Shown here piece after piece: positions 25,851 through 34,028 of a DNA stretch of 37,304 bases. A program made the translations under genes and the position numbers. Positions within the stretch are counted from its first letter, which is position 1. Each line of letters starts with the position of its first letter. The stretch comes from Akkermansiaceae bacterium (GTDB lineage Bacteria > Verrucomicrobiota > Verrucomicrobiia > Verrucomicrobiales > Akkermansiaceae): contig CAIRGO010000107.1 in NCBI GenBank assembly GCA_903878115.1, positions 1-37,304 on the forward strand, read 5' to 3'. The notes under the pieces were generated by a model, which saw only the letters and a program-made list of their open reading frames with translations, was not told the origin of the DNA and ran no database searches.

Positions 25851-27236
25851 ATGAATAATAATATACTTACACTGCTCTCCCTCATGCTCGTTTTGTCGCT
25901 TCAAGCTGCCGATGTATCGAAACCTAACATTGTGCTAGTCATGGCCGATGATCAGGGTTGGGGCGATACTGGTTATAATGGGCATCCCGAACTCAAGACG
26001 CCGAACCTCGACGACTTAGCGAAGACTGGCTTGCGCTTGAATCGTTTTTACTCTGGGCATTTCAATTGTTCGCCCACGCGCGCTAGTGTCATGACGGGGC
26101 GAAATCCTAACCGCATGGGTACCTTTGGCCCCGGTTTACCGATCCGCGTGCAGGAACTCACCGTTGCCAAAGTATTGCAGTCAGCCGGTTATGCAACGGG
26201 ACATTTTGGCAAATGGCATCTCAATGGTCAGAGCGGTCCTGGGAAACCCGTGCTGGCGGATGATCCCCTTTCACCAGGGAAAATGGGTTTCGATCAGTGG
26301 TTGTCCGCATCTAACTATTTTGACCTCAATCCGAGTCTCGGTCGGAATGGTGTCGCTGTGCAGTTGCAGGGTGACAGTTCCGATATTGCGACGGACGAGG
26401 CGTTGAAATTCATTGGTCAACAAGCCGCGGCGGGCAAGCCGTTCTTGTCGGTGGTGTGGTTTGGTTCACCTCACGTGCCGCACAATGCCTTGCCTGCTGA
26501 TAAAGCCGCCTACAGCAAACTGCCAGAGAAGGAGCAGAATTATTTCGGCGAAATCACTGCGATCGATCGCAGCGTGGGACGTTTGCGCACGGCATTGAAA
26601 GAGTTGAAAGTTTCCGATAACACGATCTTTTGGTATTGCAGTGACAACGGCGGACATGAGGGGCCGAAGTCCACCTGCAACTTGCGTGGCCAAAAAGGCT
26701 CCATGTGGGAAGGCGGTCTGCGCGTGCCTGGCCTCGTCGAGTGGCCTGCGCGCATTGCAAAACCATTCACTAGCGAGACGCCATGTTCCACACTCGACAT
26801 GTATCCCACCATCCTCGAAGCCACGGGGGCTGTGGCGCAAAACCAGATTCAACCTCTCGACGGAATTAGCCTAATTTCTTTATTTGATCGCAAGACAGAT
26901 GCGCGCTCGAAACCCCTTCCTTTCTGGAATCATGGGGCTGCTCTTCGCGGCCACGCTGTGTGGCTCGACTGGCCCTACAAGCTCCATACCGATCCCGTGG
27001 GCGAGGGTGTGAAAAAAGGACCTGCGGGGAGTCCTCCCCAACTCTACGACATCTCGAAAGATCCCAAAGAAACCACCGACCTCGCGGCAAAGGAGCCCGA
27101 GCGTGTGGCAAAAATGATCGCGGCACTTGACGTTTGGAAAGCATCGGTGGAAAAAAGTTTAACCGGCGCGGACTACGGAGGGAAGCTGATAGAAATTATT
27201 CCTAAAAAACAGAAGATAACACCTAAAATAAAATGA
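25851..27236 (+). CDS. Secreted type I sulfatase
   Basis: 461 residues with a signal peptide (1 to ~20). D33-D34 in VMADDQGWGD, formylglycine motif C73-S-P-T-R77, G-K121-W-H123 and S-D265-N266-G are all present. The N-S-R-type product binding and Ca2+ site therefore appear intact. The C-terminus is basic (IIPKKQKITPKIK). The last base of the stop is shared with the PhoD start through an ATGA overlap, so translation of the phosphatase is probably coupled. It heads the large plus-strand sulfatase operon and is transcribed divergently from the acetylesterase operon. Confidence 0.95.
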   Translation: MNNNILTLLSLMLVLSLQAADVSKPNIVLVMADDQGWGDTGYNGHPELKTPNLDDLAKTGLRLNRFYSGHFNCSPTRASVMTGRNPNRMGTFGPGLPIRVQELTVAKVLQSAGYATGHFGKWHLNGQSGPGKPVLADDPLSPGKMGFDQWLSASNYFDLNPSLGRNGVAVQLQGDSSDIATDEALKFIGQQAAAGKPFLSVVWFGSPHVPHNALPADKAAYSKLPEKEQNYFGEITAIDRSVGRLRTALKELKVSDNTIFWYCSDNGGHEGPKSTCNLRGQKGSMWEGGLRVPGLVEWPARIAKPFTSETPCSTLDMYPTILEATGAVAQNQIQPLDGISLISLFDRKTDARSKPLPFWNHGAALRGHAVWLDWPYKLHTDPVGEGVKKGPAGSPPQLYDISKDPKETTDLAAKEPERVAKMIAALDVWKASVEKSLTGADYGGKLIEIIPKKQKITPKIK

Positions 27237-28714
27237 ACCAAAAAAATCTAACAAGACGAGCGTTTGTCACACATACTACTTCCCTAGTAGCAGGAACCAT
27301 CATCTCGGCAAAGCTGGGTGATCTTTACGCGCAGGAGGCTTCAGCTCCAGGACCTTTTCAGGCGATGGGCACGCGCGCTGGTGAAGTGACCGATACGACT
27401 GCGATTGTGTGGACGCGGCTCACGGCAGCGCCCAAGCGAGTGGTTGGGAGTAGCGGCGTCCAGCATAAGAAAGACAAGGCGAAAAAAGACAAAAACCAGT
27501 CGAAACTCACTGTGCCTGTCGATCAACTTGAAGGTGCGTGCCCAGGCGCGACGGGGCGATTACAGTTGCGCTATGGCACACGTGAGGATTTGAGCGACGC
27601 CAAAGTCACCGAAGTCAGCGCTGCGCTGGCTGACAATGATTTCATCTGCGCGTTCCAACTCAGCAGATTGAAACCTGGCACGGTGTATTACTACCAAAGT
27701 GAGATTGCAGGGGCTGCGAAAGAATCAGCGTTTCGCGGAAAATTCGAGACCGCACCGGTAGCCGATGTGCTGGGCAATTTGCGTTTTTGTGTAATGACCT
27801 GCCAAGATTATGCCGACCGCGGACATCCCGATGGGCATGAGATTTATCCGTCGATGGCGTCGCTGAAACCGCAGTTTACCTGCCTCACGGGCGACCTCGT
27901 TTATTATGATAAAGATCAAGGTGATGCGGTGGCCGTGACAGAACGTTTGGCGCGCTATCATTGGGAACGCATGTTCAGTCTGCCACGCTTGGTGGAGTTT
28001 AACAGCAATCATTCAACCTATTGGCTGAAAGATGACCACGACACCCTAAAGAACGACTCATGGCCGGGTACGACTTCCGGTGAATTCACCTTCGAACAAG
28101 GGCAAAAGATTTTTCGCCAACAGGCACCCCTGAATCACGATGGGCCGAGTTATCGCACGGTGCGTTGGGGTCGCGACTTGCAGGTGTGGTTTTCCGACGG
28201 ACGAGATTTTCGCTCAAAGAACAATGCTGCGGACGGTCCCGAAAAAACGATCTGGGGCGCGGAGCAAAAAGCGTGGTTTAAGCGCACCATCAAAGAAAGC
28301 AATGCCACGTGGAAGGTGCTCGTATCGCCGACGCCACTGGTTGGGCCAGACCGAAAAGATAAAAATGACAATTATTCCAACGAGGGCTTTCAACACGAGG
28401 GCGATGAAATTCGCGCGTGGCTGAAGGCGAATGTGCCGGATAATTTTTTCGTCATCTGCGGTGACCGCCATTGGCAATACCACTCGGTGCATCCTGAGAC
28501 TGGCGTACAGGAATTTAGCGCTGGTCCCGCGAGCGATGAGCACGCAGGCGGCACACCTGGATTCGATGCAAAGTATCACAAGTTCCATCGCGTGAAAGGT
28601 GGCTTTCTTGCGGTCACACTGCAGTCGGAAAAAGCGAAAAGTCGAATCACATTTGAACATCGCGACGTCATGGGGAATGTTGTTTACACATATAACAAAG
28701 AAATTATACTATGA
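27233..28714 (+). CDS. PhoD-family alkaline phosphatase/phosphodiesterase, Tat-exported
   Basis: 493 residues. The N-terminus has a twin-arginine signal (L-T-R-R-A-F-V followed by a hydrophobic stretch), unlike the Sec signals of the neighbours. A fibronectin-like N-domain (MGTRAGEVTDTTAIVWTRL) precedes the PhoD metallophosphatase domain: FCVMTCQDYADRG, CLTGDLVYYD, WLKDDHD and VICGDRHWQYHS are the metal-binding blocks. The family cleaves phosphate mono- and diesters outside the cytoplasm with Fe3+/Ca2+, exported folded. A lysine-rich insert (HKKDKAKKDKNQSK, 78-91) interrupts the N-domain. It overlaps both flanking sulfatase genes by ATGA, placing a phosphatase at the centre of a tightly coupled sulfatase unit. 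Substrate unknown. Confidence 0.92.
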   Translation: MNQKNLTRRAFVTHTTSLVAGTIISAKLGDLYAQEASAPGPFQAMGTRAGEVTDTTAIVWTRLTAAPKRVVGSSGVQHKKDKAKKDKNQSKLTVPVDQLEGACPGATGRLQLRYGTREDLSDAKVTEVSAALADNDFICAFQLSRLKPGTVYYYQSEIAGAAKESAFRGKFETAPVADVLGNLRFCVMTCQDYADRGHPDGHEIYPSMASLKPQFTCLTGDLVYYDKDQGDAVAVTERLARYHWERMFSLPRLVEFNSNHSTYWLKDDHDTLKNDSWPGTTSGEFTFEQGQKIFRQQAPLNHDGPSYRTVRWGRDLQVWFSDGRDFRSKNNAADGPEKTIWGAEQKAWFKRTIKESNATWKVLVSPTPLVGPDRKDKNDNYSNEGFQHEGDEIRAWLKANVPDNFFVICGDRHWQYHSVHPETGVQEFSAGPASDEHAGGTPGFDAKYHKFHRVKGGFLAVTLQSEKAKSRITFEHRDVMGNVVYTYNKEIIL

Positions 28715-30180
28715 TCATAGTATATAAAAAAATCAAACTTGTCATCACGGCGCTATTCCTAACGCATTGTTTTGCCGCTGAGGTGAAAAAGCCTAACATT
28801 ATTTTCGTTTTGTTTGATGACTTGGGCTACGGTCAGCCACAGAGCTACAATGGCAAGTCGGCATTGCGCACACCGAACCTTGATAAACTTGCGACACAAG
28901 GAATGCGTTTCACCGATGCGCACACGGGTGCCGCCGTCTGCACCCCGACGCGTTATGGCGTGCTCACGGGTCGTTATCCATCGCGCATCGGACAGTTCGG
29001 TGTGCTGACCACGTTCTCTAAGCCGATCATTCCATCGAGTCGCACGACAGTTGCATCGTTGCTTAAGCAACAAGGATATGCCACCGCTTGCATCGGCAAG
29101 TGGCACCTCGGCATGGACTGGGTGGACGGCAAGCCCGGCAGCGAACAGGAAGTGCCGCTCGGCGCCAAGATGACTGGCGGACCTACCGCACTCGGCTTTG
29201 ATTATTTCTACGGCTTCACCCATGCGCGCAACATCGGCACCATCGTCGAGCAAGACCACGTTGTGAGTCATATTGAGCCTGTGGAAAATCAACCACTGAT
29301 GATCAAGAAAGCAGTCGACTGGCTGGATCAACGCAAGTCCGACGAGCCGTTTTTTCTCTATTTTCCGATGGGCATTCCACATGAGCCGATTGTGCCATCA
29401 GACGAGTTCACCAGTAAGAGCGGTGCGCAGGATCTTGTGAAAAAAGATCCAAAATACGGAGACTGGCTTTTTCAAGGTGATGCGATGCTCGGCAAAATTC
29501 TCGAAGCTCTCGAACGCAACAAACTCGCTGAAAACACACTCATCATCGTCACCAGTGACAATGGGGCGGAACAGCGCGCCTACGAACCACTGCGTGAATC
29601 AAAACGCAGCATTTATGAAGGCGGACATCGAGTGCCATACATTGTGCGTTGGCCTAACAAGGTGAAACCCGGCTCGGTTAATGATCACACCGTCTGCCTC
29701 AACGACCTCATGGCCACCGCCGCCGAAATCACCGGCGCAAAAATTCTCGACAACGCCGGTGAAGACAGCGTAAGTCTTATTCCCGAGTTGTTAGGCTCCA
29801 CAAAAACTGGCGCACGTGAGGCGACCATTCACCAGTCCGCAGCTGGCGACCTCGCGATCCGTCAAGGCCCGTGGAAAATGATTTCTCACAAAAATGGCAC
29901 ACGTGAACTTTACAACCTAGAAACTGATGTCAGCGAAAAGAATGATGTCTTCGCAGCGAACAAAGAGATTGTGGAAAAAATGACAACTCTAATGCAAGGC
30001 TACATCGCCAACGGACGCAGCACGCCTGGTGTCGCACAAAAAAACGATTTCGATCTTTCGCTCAAAAGTGGTGGAGGCAAAGCCAATCCTCAGAAGAAGA
30101 AAAAAGCAAAAGACGTAGGCAAAACAGAAGCCGAACGAAAACACGAAATGGAATTGGCGGCAGATGCATCGTTTGATTGA
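28711..30180 (+). CDS. Secreted type I sulfatase with lysine-rich tail
   Basis: 489 residues with a signal peptide (1 to ~22). Signatures: D36-D37 in VLFDDLGYG, C77-T-P-T-R81, G-K130-W-H132 and S-D283-N284-G. The last ~40 residues depart from the sulfatase fold: a GGGKANPQKKKKAKD stretch followed by an acidic helix (ERKHEMELAADASFD). The basic tail could hold the enzyme on anionic polysaccharide, which is inference. The start overlaps the PhoD stop (ATGA). The next gene, a DUF1016 nuclease, begins 56 bp downstream. Confidence 0.94.
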   Translation: MIIVYKKIKLVITALFLTHCFAAEVKKPNIIFVLFDDLGYGQPQSYNGKSALRTPNLDKLATQGMRFTDAHTGAAVCTPTRYGVLTGRYPSRIGQFGVLTTFSKPIIPSSRTTVASLLKQQGYATACIGKWHLGMDWVDGKPGSEQEVPLGAKMTGGPTALGFDYFYGFTHARNIGTIVEQDHVVSHIEPVENQPLMIKKAVDWLDQRKSDEPFFLYFPMGIPHEPIVPSDEFTSKSGAQDLVKKDPKYGDWLFQGDAMLGKILEALERNKLAENTLIIVTSDNGAEQRAYEPLRESKRSIYEGGHRVPYIVRWPNKVKPGSVNDHTVCLNDLMATAAEITGAKILDNAGEDSVSLIPELLGSTKTGAREATIHQSAAGDLAIRQGPWKMISHKNGTRELYNLETDVSEKNDVFAANKEIVEKMTTLMQGYIANGRSTPGVAQKNDFDLSLKSGGGKANPQKKKKAKDVGKTEAERKHEMELAADASFD

Positions 30181-30236
30181 GAAATATCCACGACCTCGAA
30201 AATGAAACCTCGTATGATGGCACCTTTTGAAAGCTC

Positions 30237-31361
30237 ATGAAACCCAAACGCCCAACCAAATCCAAAACTCTCTCGCCTGCGAAGACTGGCAGCGGCGGGG
30301 CTTCTCGGGATGCCGAGGGAGGACGCGAATCGACTTTCCGCGAAGTGGTCGGCATGATTCAAGACGCTCGGAAGCGGGCGTTGCAGGCGGTGAATACCGA
30401 GCTGGTAGATCTTTACTGGCACCTCGGCGCTTTCATCAGCGGGAAAATTGAGACAGCGGCGTGGGGCGAGGGAGTGGTGGATGAACTGGCGCGCTTCATC
30501 GCGAAACAGCATCCCGACATCAAGGGATTCACGCGTCGGAGCTTATTTCGGATGCGGCAGTTTTTTGACATCTATAGGGGTGAGCCAAAAGTGTCACCGC
30601 TGGTGACACAATTGCCGTGGACGCACAATCTGCTCATCCTCTCGAAGTGCAAGCGACCCGAGGAGCGCGAGTTTTACCTGCGGCTGGCGGTGCAGGAAAA
30701 ATGGAGCAAGCGCGAACTGGAGCGGCAACTGAATGGTGCGTTGTTTGAGCGGGCAGTTCTCGCTCCGCCAAAAGTGTCAGCAGTGCTGACACAATTGCAT
30801 CCTACCGCCGGGAGTGTGTTCAAGGACAGCTACTTGTTTGATTTTCTCGATTTGCAGGAGGGCCATTCTGAAGGCGACCTCCAGCGCGGACTCGTTGCCA
30901 ATTTGAAGAAGTTCCTCATCGAACTGGGGCGGGATTTCGCCTTCGTCGGCGAGCAATACTTGCTGCAAGTCGGCGGTCGAGATTTTCGACTCGACCTGCT
31001 GTTTTTTCATCGTGAATTGCAGTGCCTCGTGGCGCTCGAGTTGAAGATTGAGGAGTTCCAGCCCGAGCATCTCGGCAAACTCGAATTCTATCTCGAAGCT
31101 CTCGACCGCGATGTGCGAAAACCGCACGAGCGTCCATCCATCGGCGTGCTCCTGTGCGCGACCAATGACAACGAGGTGGTCGAGTATGCCCTGAGCCGCT
31201 CCGCCTCGCCGGCACTCATCGCGGAGTATCAAACGCAACTCCCGAACCGGGCGCTGCTGTTGAATAAACTTCACGAATTTTACGAACTGGCGCAGTCGTC
31301 CGCAGAGCTTACCATGAAGGAGCACAAGCTAAGGAATACAAAAAACGAAAACACTAAGTAA
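30237..31361 (+). CDS. DUF1016 / YhcG-type PDDEXK nuclease
   Basis: 374 residues, no signal peptide, so cytoplasmic. The N-terminal DUF1016 helical domain (YWHLGAFISGKIE, WGEGVVDELARFI, GFTRRSLFRMRQFFDIY, LPWTHNLLILSK) is followed by a PDDEXK nuclease domain: VGGRDFRLD with D253, then LVALELK with E268-x-K270, and a conserved LGKLEFYLEALDRD...RPSIGVLLCA block. The family includes E. coli YhcG and is linked to DNA processing or defence and mobile contexts. Nothing else here is cytoplasmic nucleic-acid machinery, so it looks like an insertion into the sulfatase operon, though it stands in the same direction and the GH5-like gene starts 5 bp after it. Two palindromes lie within the gene. The basic N-terminus (first ~35 residues) is probably disordered. 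Confidence 0.9.
   Translation: MKPKRPTKSKTLSPAKTGSGGASRDAEGGRESTFREVVGMIQDARKRALQAVNTELVDLYWHLGAFISGKIETAAWGEGVVDELARFIAKQHPDIKGFTRRSLFRMRQFFDIYRGEPKVSPLVTQLPWTHNLLILSKCKRPEEREFYLRLAVQEKWSKRELERQLNGALFERAVLAPPKVSAVLTQLHPTAGSVFKDSYLFDFLDLQEGHSEGDLQRGLVANLKKFLIELGRDFAFVGEQYLLQVGGRDFRLDLLFFHRELQCLVALELKIEEFQPEHLGKLEFYLEALDRDVRKPHERPSIGVLLCATNDNEVVEYALSRSASPALIAEYQTQLPNRALLLNKLHEFYELAQSSAELTMKEHKLRNTKNENTK
30584..30615. repeat. Intragenic palindrome 1 in the DUF1016 gene
   Basis: gtgtcacc-gct-ggtgacac (30591-30609) is a perfect 8-bp inverted repeat, flanked by gccaaaa and aattgc. It encodes K-V-S-P-L-V-T-Q-L. The second copy lies 183 bp downstream, in the same frame. Confidence 0.6.
30767..30798. 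repeat. Intragenic palindrome 2 in the DUF1016 gene
   Basis: gtgtcagc-agt-gctgacac (30774-30792), a perfect 8-bp inverted repeat with the same gccaaaa and aattgc flanks as copy 1. One base pair in the stem differs from copy 1 on both arms, so pairing is kept. It encodes K-V-S-A-V-L-T-Q-L. Confidence 0.6.
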
Positions 31362-31366
31362 GCCAT

Positions 31367-32458
31367 ATGAAATTTTCACAGATCGTTATCTCTGCTTTTT
31401 TGTTGATCGGAATCGGTAATGTATTTTCTGCAGAAAAGCCCCTTGAGCCAGTGCGCATCAGTGCCGATGGAACACACTTTATCCTGAAAAATTCAGGTGT
31501 AGTTTTCAAGCCGTGGGGGTTCAATTTTTTGGGCAAACAGGACACCCTATTGGAAGAATATTGGGGAGAAAAATGGCCGTCGATTCAAGAAGCTTTTCGC
31601 GAGATGAATAAGCTCGGCGCGAATGTGATCCGCGTTCATTTGCAACTGTCCGTTTACATGTCGGCGCCAGATCAGACGCGAGCAGAGGAGTTAAAGCGAT
31701 TGCGCCGCTTGCTTGATCTCGCACAGGAGTGCGGCCTCTATCTTGATGTCACGGGGCTGAGTTGCTACCATCTCGCGCAGGTGCCGAAGTGGTATGACGA
31801 ACTCGACGAGGCACGGCGCTGGGACGTGCAGGAAAATTTCTGGCGGGCAATCGCGGAGACTTGCAAAGGTCATCCTGCGGTTTTTTGTTATGACCTGATG
31901 AATGAGCCGATCATCACCGAGGCAAAAGCTGGCGAACATCCCTGGCTCACTGGCGAGTTAGGGGGCATGCATTTCGTGCAACGCATTTCTAACAAGTTGG
32001 AAAAACGTTCGCAAAAAGAAATCGCCGCTGCATGGGTCGAGCGTCTAACAAAAGCGATCCGCAAAGTCGATCCTGATCATCTCATAACTGTGGGTGTGAT
32101 TCCGTGGGCACAAATTTGGCCGAATGCGAAGCCGGTTTTTTATTCCGCCGAGGGCGCAAAATTTCTCGATTTTGTTAGTGTCCATTTCTATCCGCAAGCA
32201 GGCAAGGTGAAGGAAGCGATCACAGCCTTAAAGGTCTATGATATCGGCAAGCCGATCGTCATCGAGGAGACATTCCCGATGAGTTGTTCGCTTGCAGAAC
32301 TCGATGAATTCATCCAAGGTTCTAACGGCATCGCGGAAGGCTGGATCAGTCATTATTTTGGTAAAACAATCGCGGAACATCGTAAAGAAAATGATATCAG
32401 AAATGCGATCATCGCTGATTTTCTCGTATACTGGCAAAAGAAAGCACCTGCTCATTGA
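31367..32458 (+). CDS. Secreted GH5-like glycoside hydrolase (cellulase/mannanase superfamily)
   Basis: 363 residues with a signal peptide (1 to ~22). A TIM-barrel glycosidase of the GH5 type: the start FKPWGFNF resembles the first barrel strand, then NVIRVHLQLS, LYLDVTG, FCYDLMNE180P with the acid/base Glu on strand 4, ITVGVIPW, FVSVHFYP, and PIVIE300E301TFP with the nucleophile on strand 7. GH5 enzymes cleave beta-linked glycans (glucans, mannans, xylans and others); the substrate cannot be told here. It starts 5 bp after the nuclease gene and ends 24 bp before the next sulfatase. Confidence 0.85.
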   Translation: MKFSQIVISAFLLIGIGNVFSAEKPLEPVRISADGTHFILKNSGVVFKPWGFNFLGKQDTLLEEYWGEKWPSIQEAFREMNKLGANVIRVHLQLSVYMSAPDQTRAEELKRLRRLLDLAQECGLYLDVTGLSCYHLAQVPKWYDELDEARRWDVQENFWRAIAETCKGHPAVFCYDLMNEPIITEAKAGEHPWLTGELGGMHFVQRISNKLEKRSQKEIAAAWVERLTKAIRKVDPDHLITVGVIPWAQIWPNAKPVFYSAEGAKFLDFVSVHFYPQAGKVKEAITALKVYDIGKPIVIEETFPMSCSLAELDEFIQGSNGIAEGWISHYFGKTIAEHRKENDIRNAIIADFLVYWQKKAPAH

Positions 32459-32471
32459 TCACCACTTATCT

Positions 32472-32485
32472 CTAACAAATCTATG
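32472..32485 (+). promoter_or_regulatory. CTAAC leader element at sulfatase start
   Basis: CTAAC (32472-32476), 6 nt, then ATG 32483. There is no Shine-Dalgarno. Confidence 0.3.
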
Positions 32486-33970
32486 AAACATACTATCCTT
32501 CTCCTCGCCGTTTTGTTGCTTACTCCTTTGCACTCCGCTGAGCGCAAGCCTAACATTATTTTCATCATGGCCGATGATCTGGGATGGACGGACACAGCAA
32601 CTTATGGCAGCAAGTACTACGAGACGCCGAACATTGATAAACTTGCCATACAGGGCATGAAGTTTCTGAGCCACCACCATTGCCAAAATTGCACGCCGAC
32701 CCGCGCTGCTTTGATGAGCGGTCAATACGGCGCACGCACCGGCATGTATACTGTTGGTGGCATTGGCCGATTCGACTGGAGCTCGCGTCCACTACGACCT
32801 GTAGATAACGTCACCGATCTTCCACTCGATCGCGACATCATCGCCAAGCAACTTAAGGTCGGTGGCTACGTTACGGGGATGTTTGGCAAATGGCACATTG
32901 GTGAAGGTGGTGCGTTTCATCCCGGCAAGCGTGGCTTTGATGAAGCCATCGTCAGTGCTGGTGTGCATTTCAATTTCAAAACTAACCCTGCGACTGATTG
33001 CCCCAAAGGCGAATACCTCGCCGACTTCCTTACCGATAAGGCGGTGGATTTCATCACCCGCCACAAGGAGGAGCCATTCTTTCTCTACCTGCCGCATTTC
33101 GGCGTGCACTCGCCATTTCAGGCGAAGCCCGATCTCATCGAGAAATTCAAACCCAAGCCCGGCGTCGGCGGTCACAACAATCCGACCTATGCAGCGATGA
33201 TTGCTAGCGTGGACGAAAGCGTTGGCCGCGTGATGAAGACGCTCGATGAATTAAAACTCGCCGACAACACGGTGCTGATCTTCGCCAGTGACAATGGTGG
33301 CGTGGGCGGTTACGACCGTCCCGATGGACTGTTACGCGAGGCGGGCAAGGAGGACCAGAGTGCGAAGAAAAAAACGCCCGACGACGAAGACGGCAGCGGC
33401 ATCACCGACAACGCTCCGCTCCGCAGCGGCAAGGGCAGCCTTTACGAAGGCGGCACGCGCGAGCCATTCATCGTCCGTTGGCCGGGCGTGACCAAGCCTG
33501 GCTCCACTTGCGAAATTCCGACCGCTCACGTGGATATCTTTCCGACTTTTCTCGAACTCGGCGCTGCACCAAAACCGCGTCAGGTCCTCGATGGTGAGAG
33601 TCTGGTAAAACTTTTCCGCGATCCCGCCGCGAAGCTCCAGCGCGACGCCATTTTTCAGCACTTCCCCGGTTATCTTGGGTTGGGGTCGAGTTGGCGCACG
33701 ACTCCCGTTAGCCTGATTCAGATGGGTGACTGGAAACTCATGGAGTATCTCGAGGACGGCAAACTCGAGCTCTACAATCTCCGCGATGACGTCGGTGAGA
33801 AGAAGAACCTCGCTGCGGAAATGCCAGATAAAACCAAAGAACTATTAGCTCGCCTCGTCGCATGGCGTAAGGAAGTCAACGCGCCGATGCCGACCAAGAA
33901 CGACGTGACAGCAGCGCCTAAGACTGAGAAGAAAAAAGGGAAAGGAAAAGGCAAGGCGAACGCGGAGTGA
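32483..33970 (+). CDS. Secreted type I sulfatase with lysine-rich tail
   Basis: 495 residues with a signal peptide (1 to ~18). Signatures: D31-D32 in IMADDLGWTD, C70-T-P-T-R74, G-K136-W-H138 and S-D270-N271-G. A Lys/Asp-rich insert follows the DN motif (EDQSAKKKTPDDEDG, about 292-310). The C-terminus ends in a low-complexity basic tail (KTEKKKGKGKGKANAE), which is absent from ordinary sulfatases. It is first of three consecutive sulfatase genes with short gaps (55 and 40 bp), probably one transcript. A CTAAC pentamer lies 6 nt before its ATG, as for the next two genes. Confidence 0.95.
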   Translation: MKHTILLLAVLLLTPLHSAERKPNIIFIMADDLGWTDTATYGSKYYETPNIDKLAIQGMKFLSHHHCQNCTPTRAALMSGQYGARTGMYTVGGIGRFDWSSRPLRPVDNVTDLPLDRDIIAKQLKVGGYVTGMFGKWHIGEGGAFHPGKRGFDEAIVSAGVHFNFKTNPATDCPKGEYLADFLTDKAVDFITRHKEEPFFLYLPHFGVHSPFQAKPDLIEKFKPKPGVGGHNNPTYAAMIASVDESVGRVMKTLDELKLADNTVLIFASDNGGVGGYDRPDGLLREAGKEDQSAKKKTPDDEDGSGITDNAPLRSGKGSLYEGGTREPFIVRWPGVTKPGSTCEIPTAHVDIFPTFLELGAAPKPRQVLDGESLVKLFRDPAAKLQRDAIFQHFPGYLGLGSSWRTTPVSLIQMGDWKLMEYLEDGKLELYNLRDDVGEKKNLAAEMPDKTKELLARLVAWRKEVNAPMPTKNDVTAAPKTEKKKGKGKGKANAE

Positions 33971-34014
33971 GCCTTCCGAATTAGGCCATCCGTACTGCCA
34001 CAAAGATTTTATTA

Positions 34015-34028
34015 CTAACTACACCATG
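34015..34028 (+). promoter_or_regulatory. CTAAC leader element at sulfatase start
   Basis: CTAAC (34015-34019), 6 nt, then ATG 34026. There is no Shine-Dalgarno. Confidence 0.3.
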
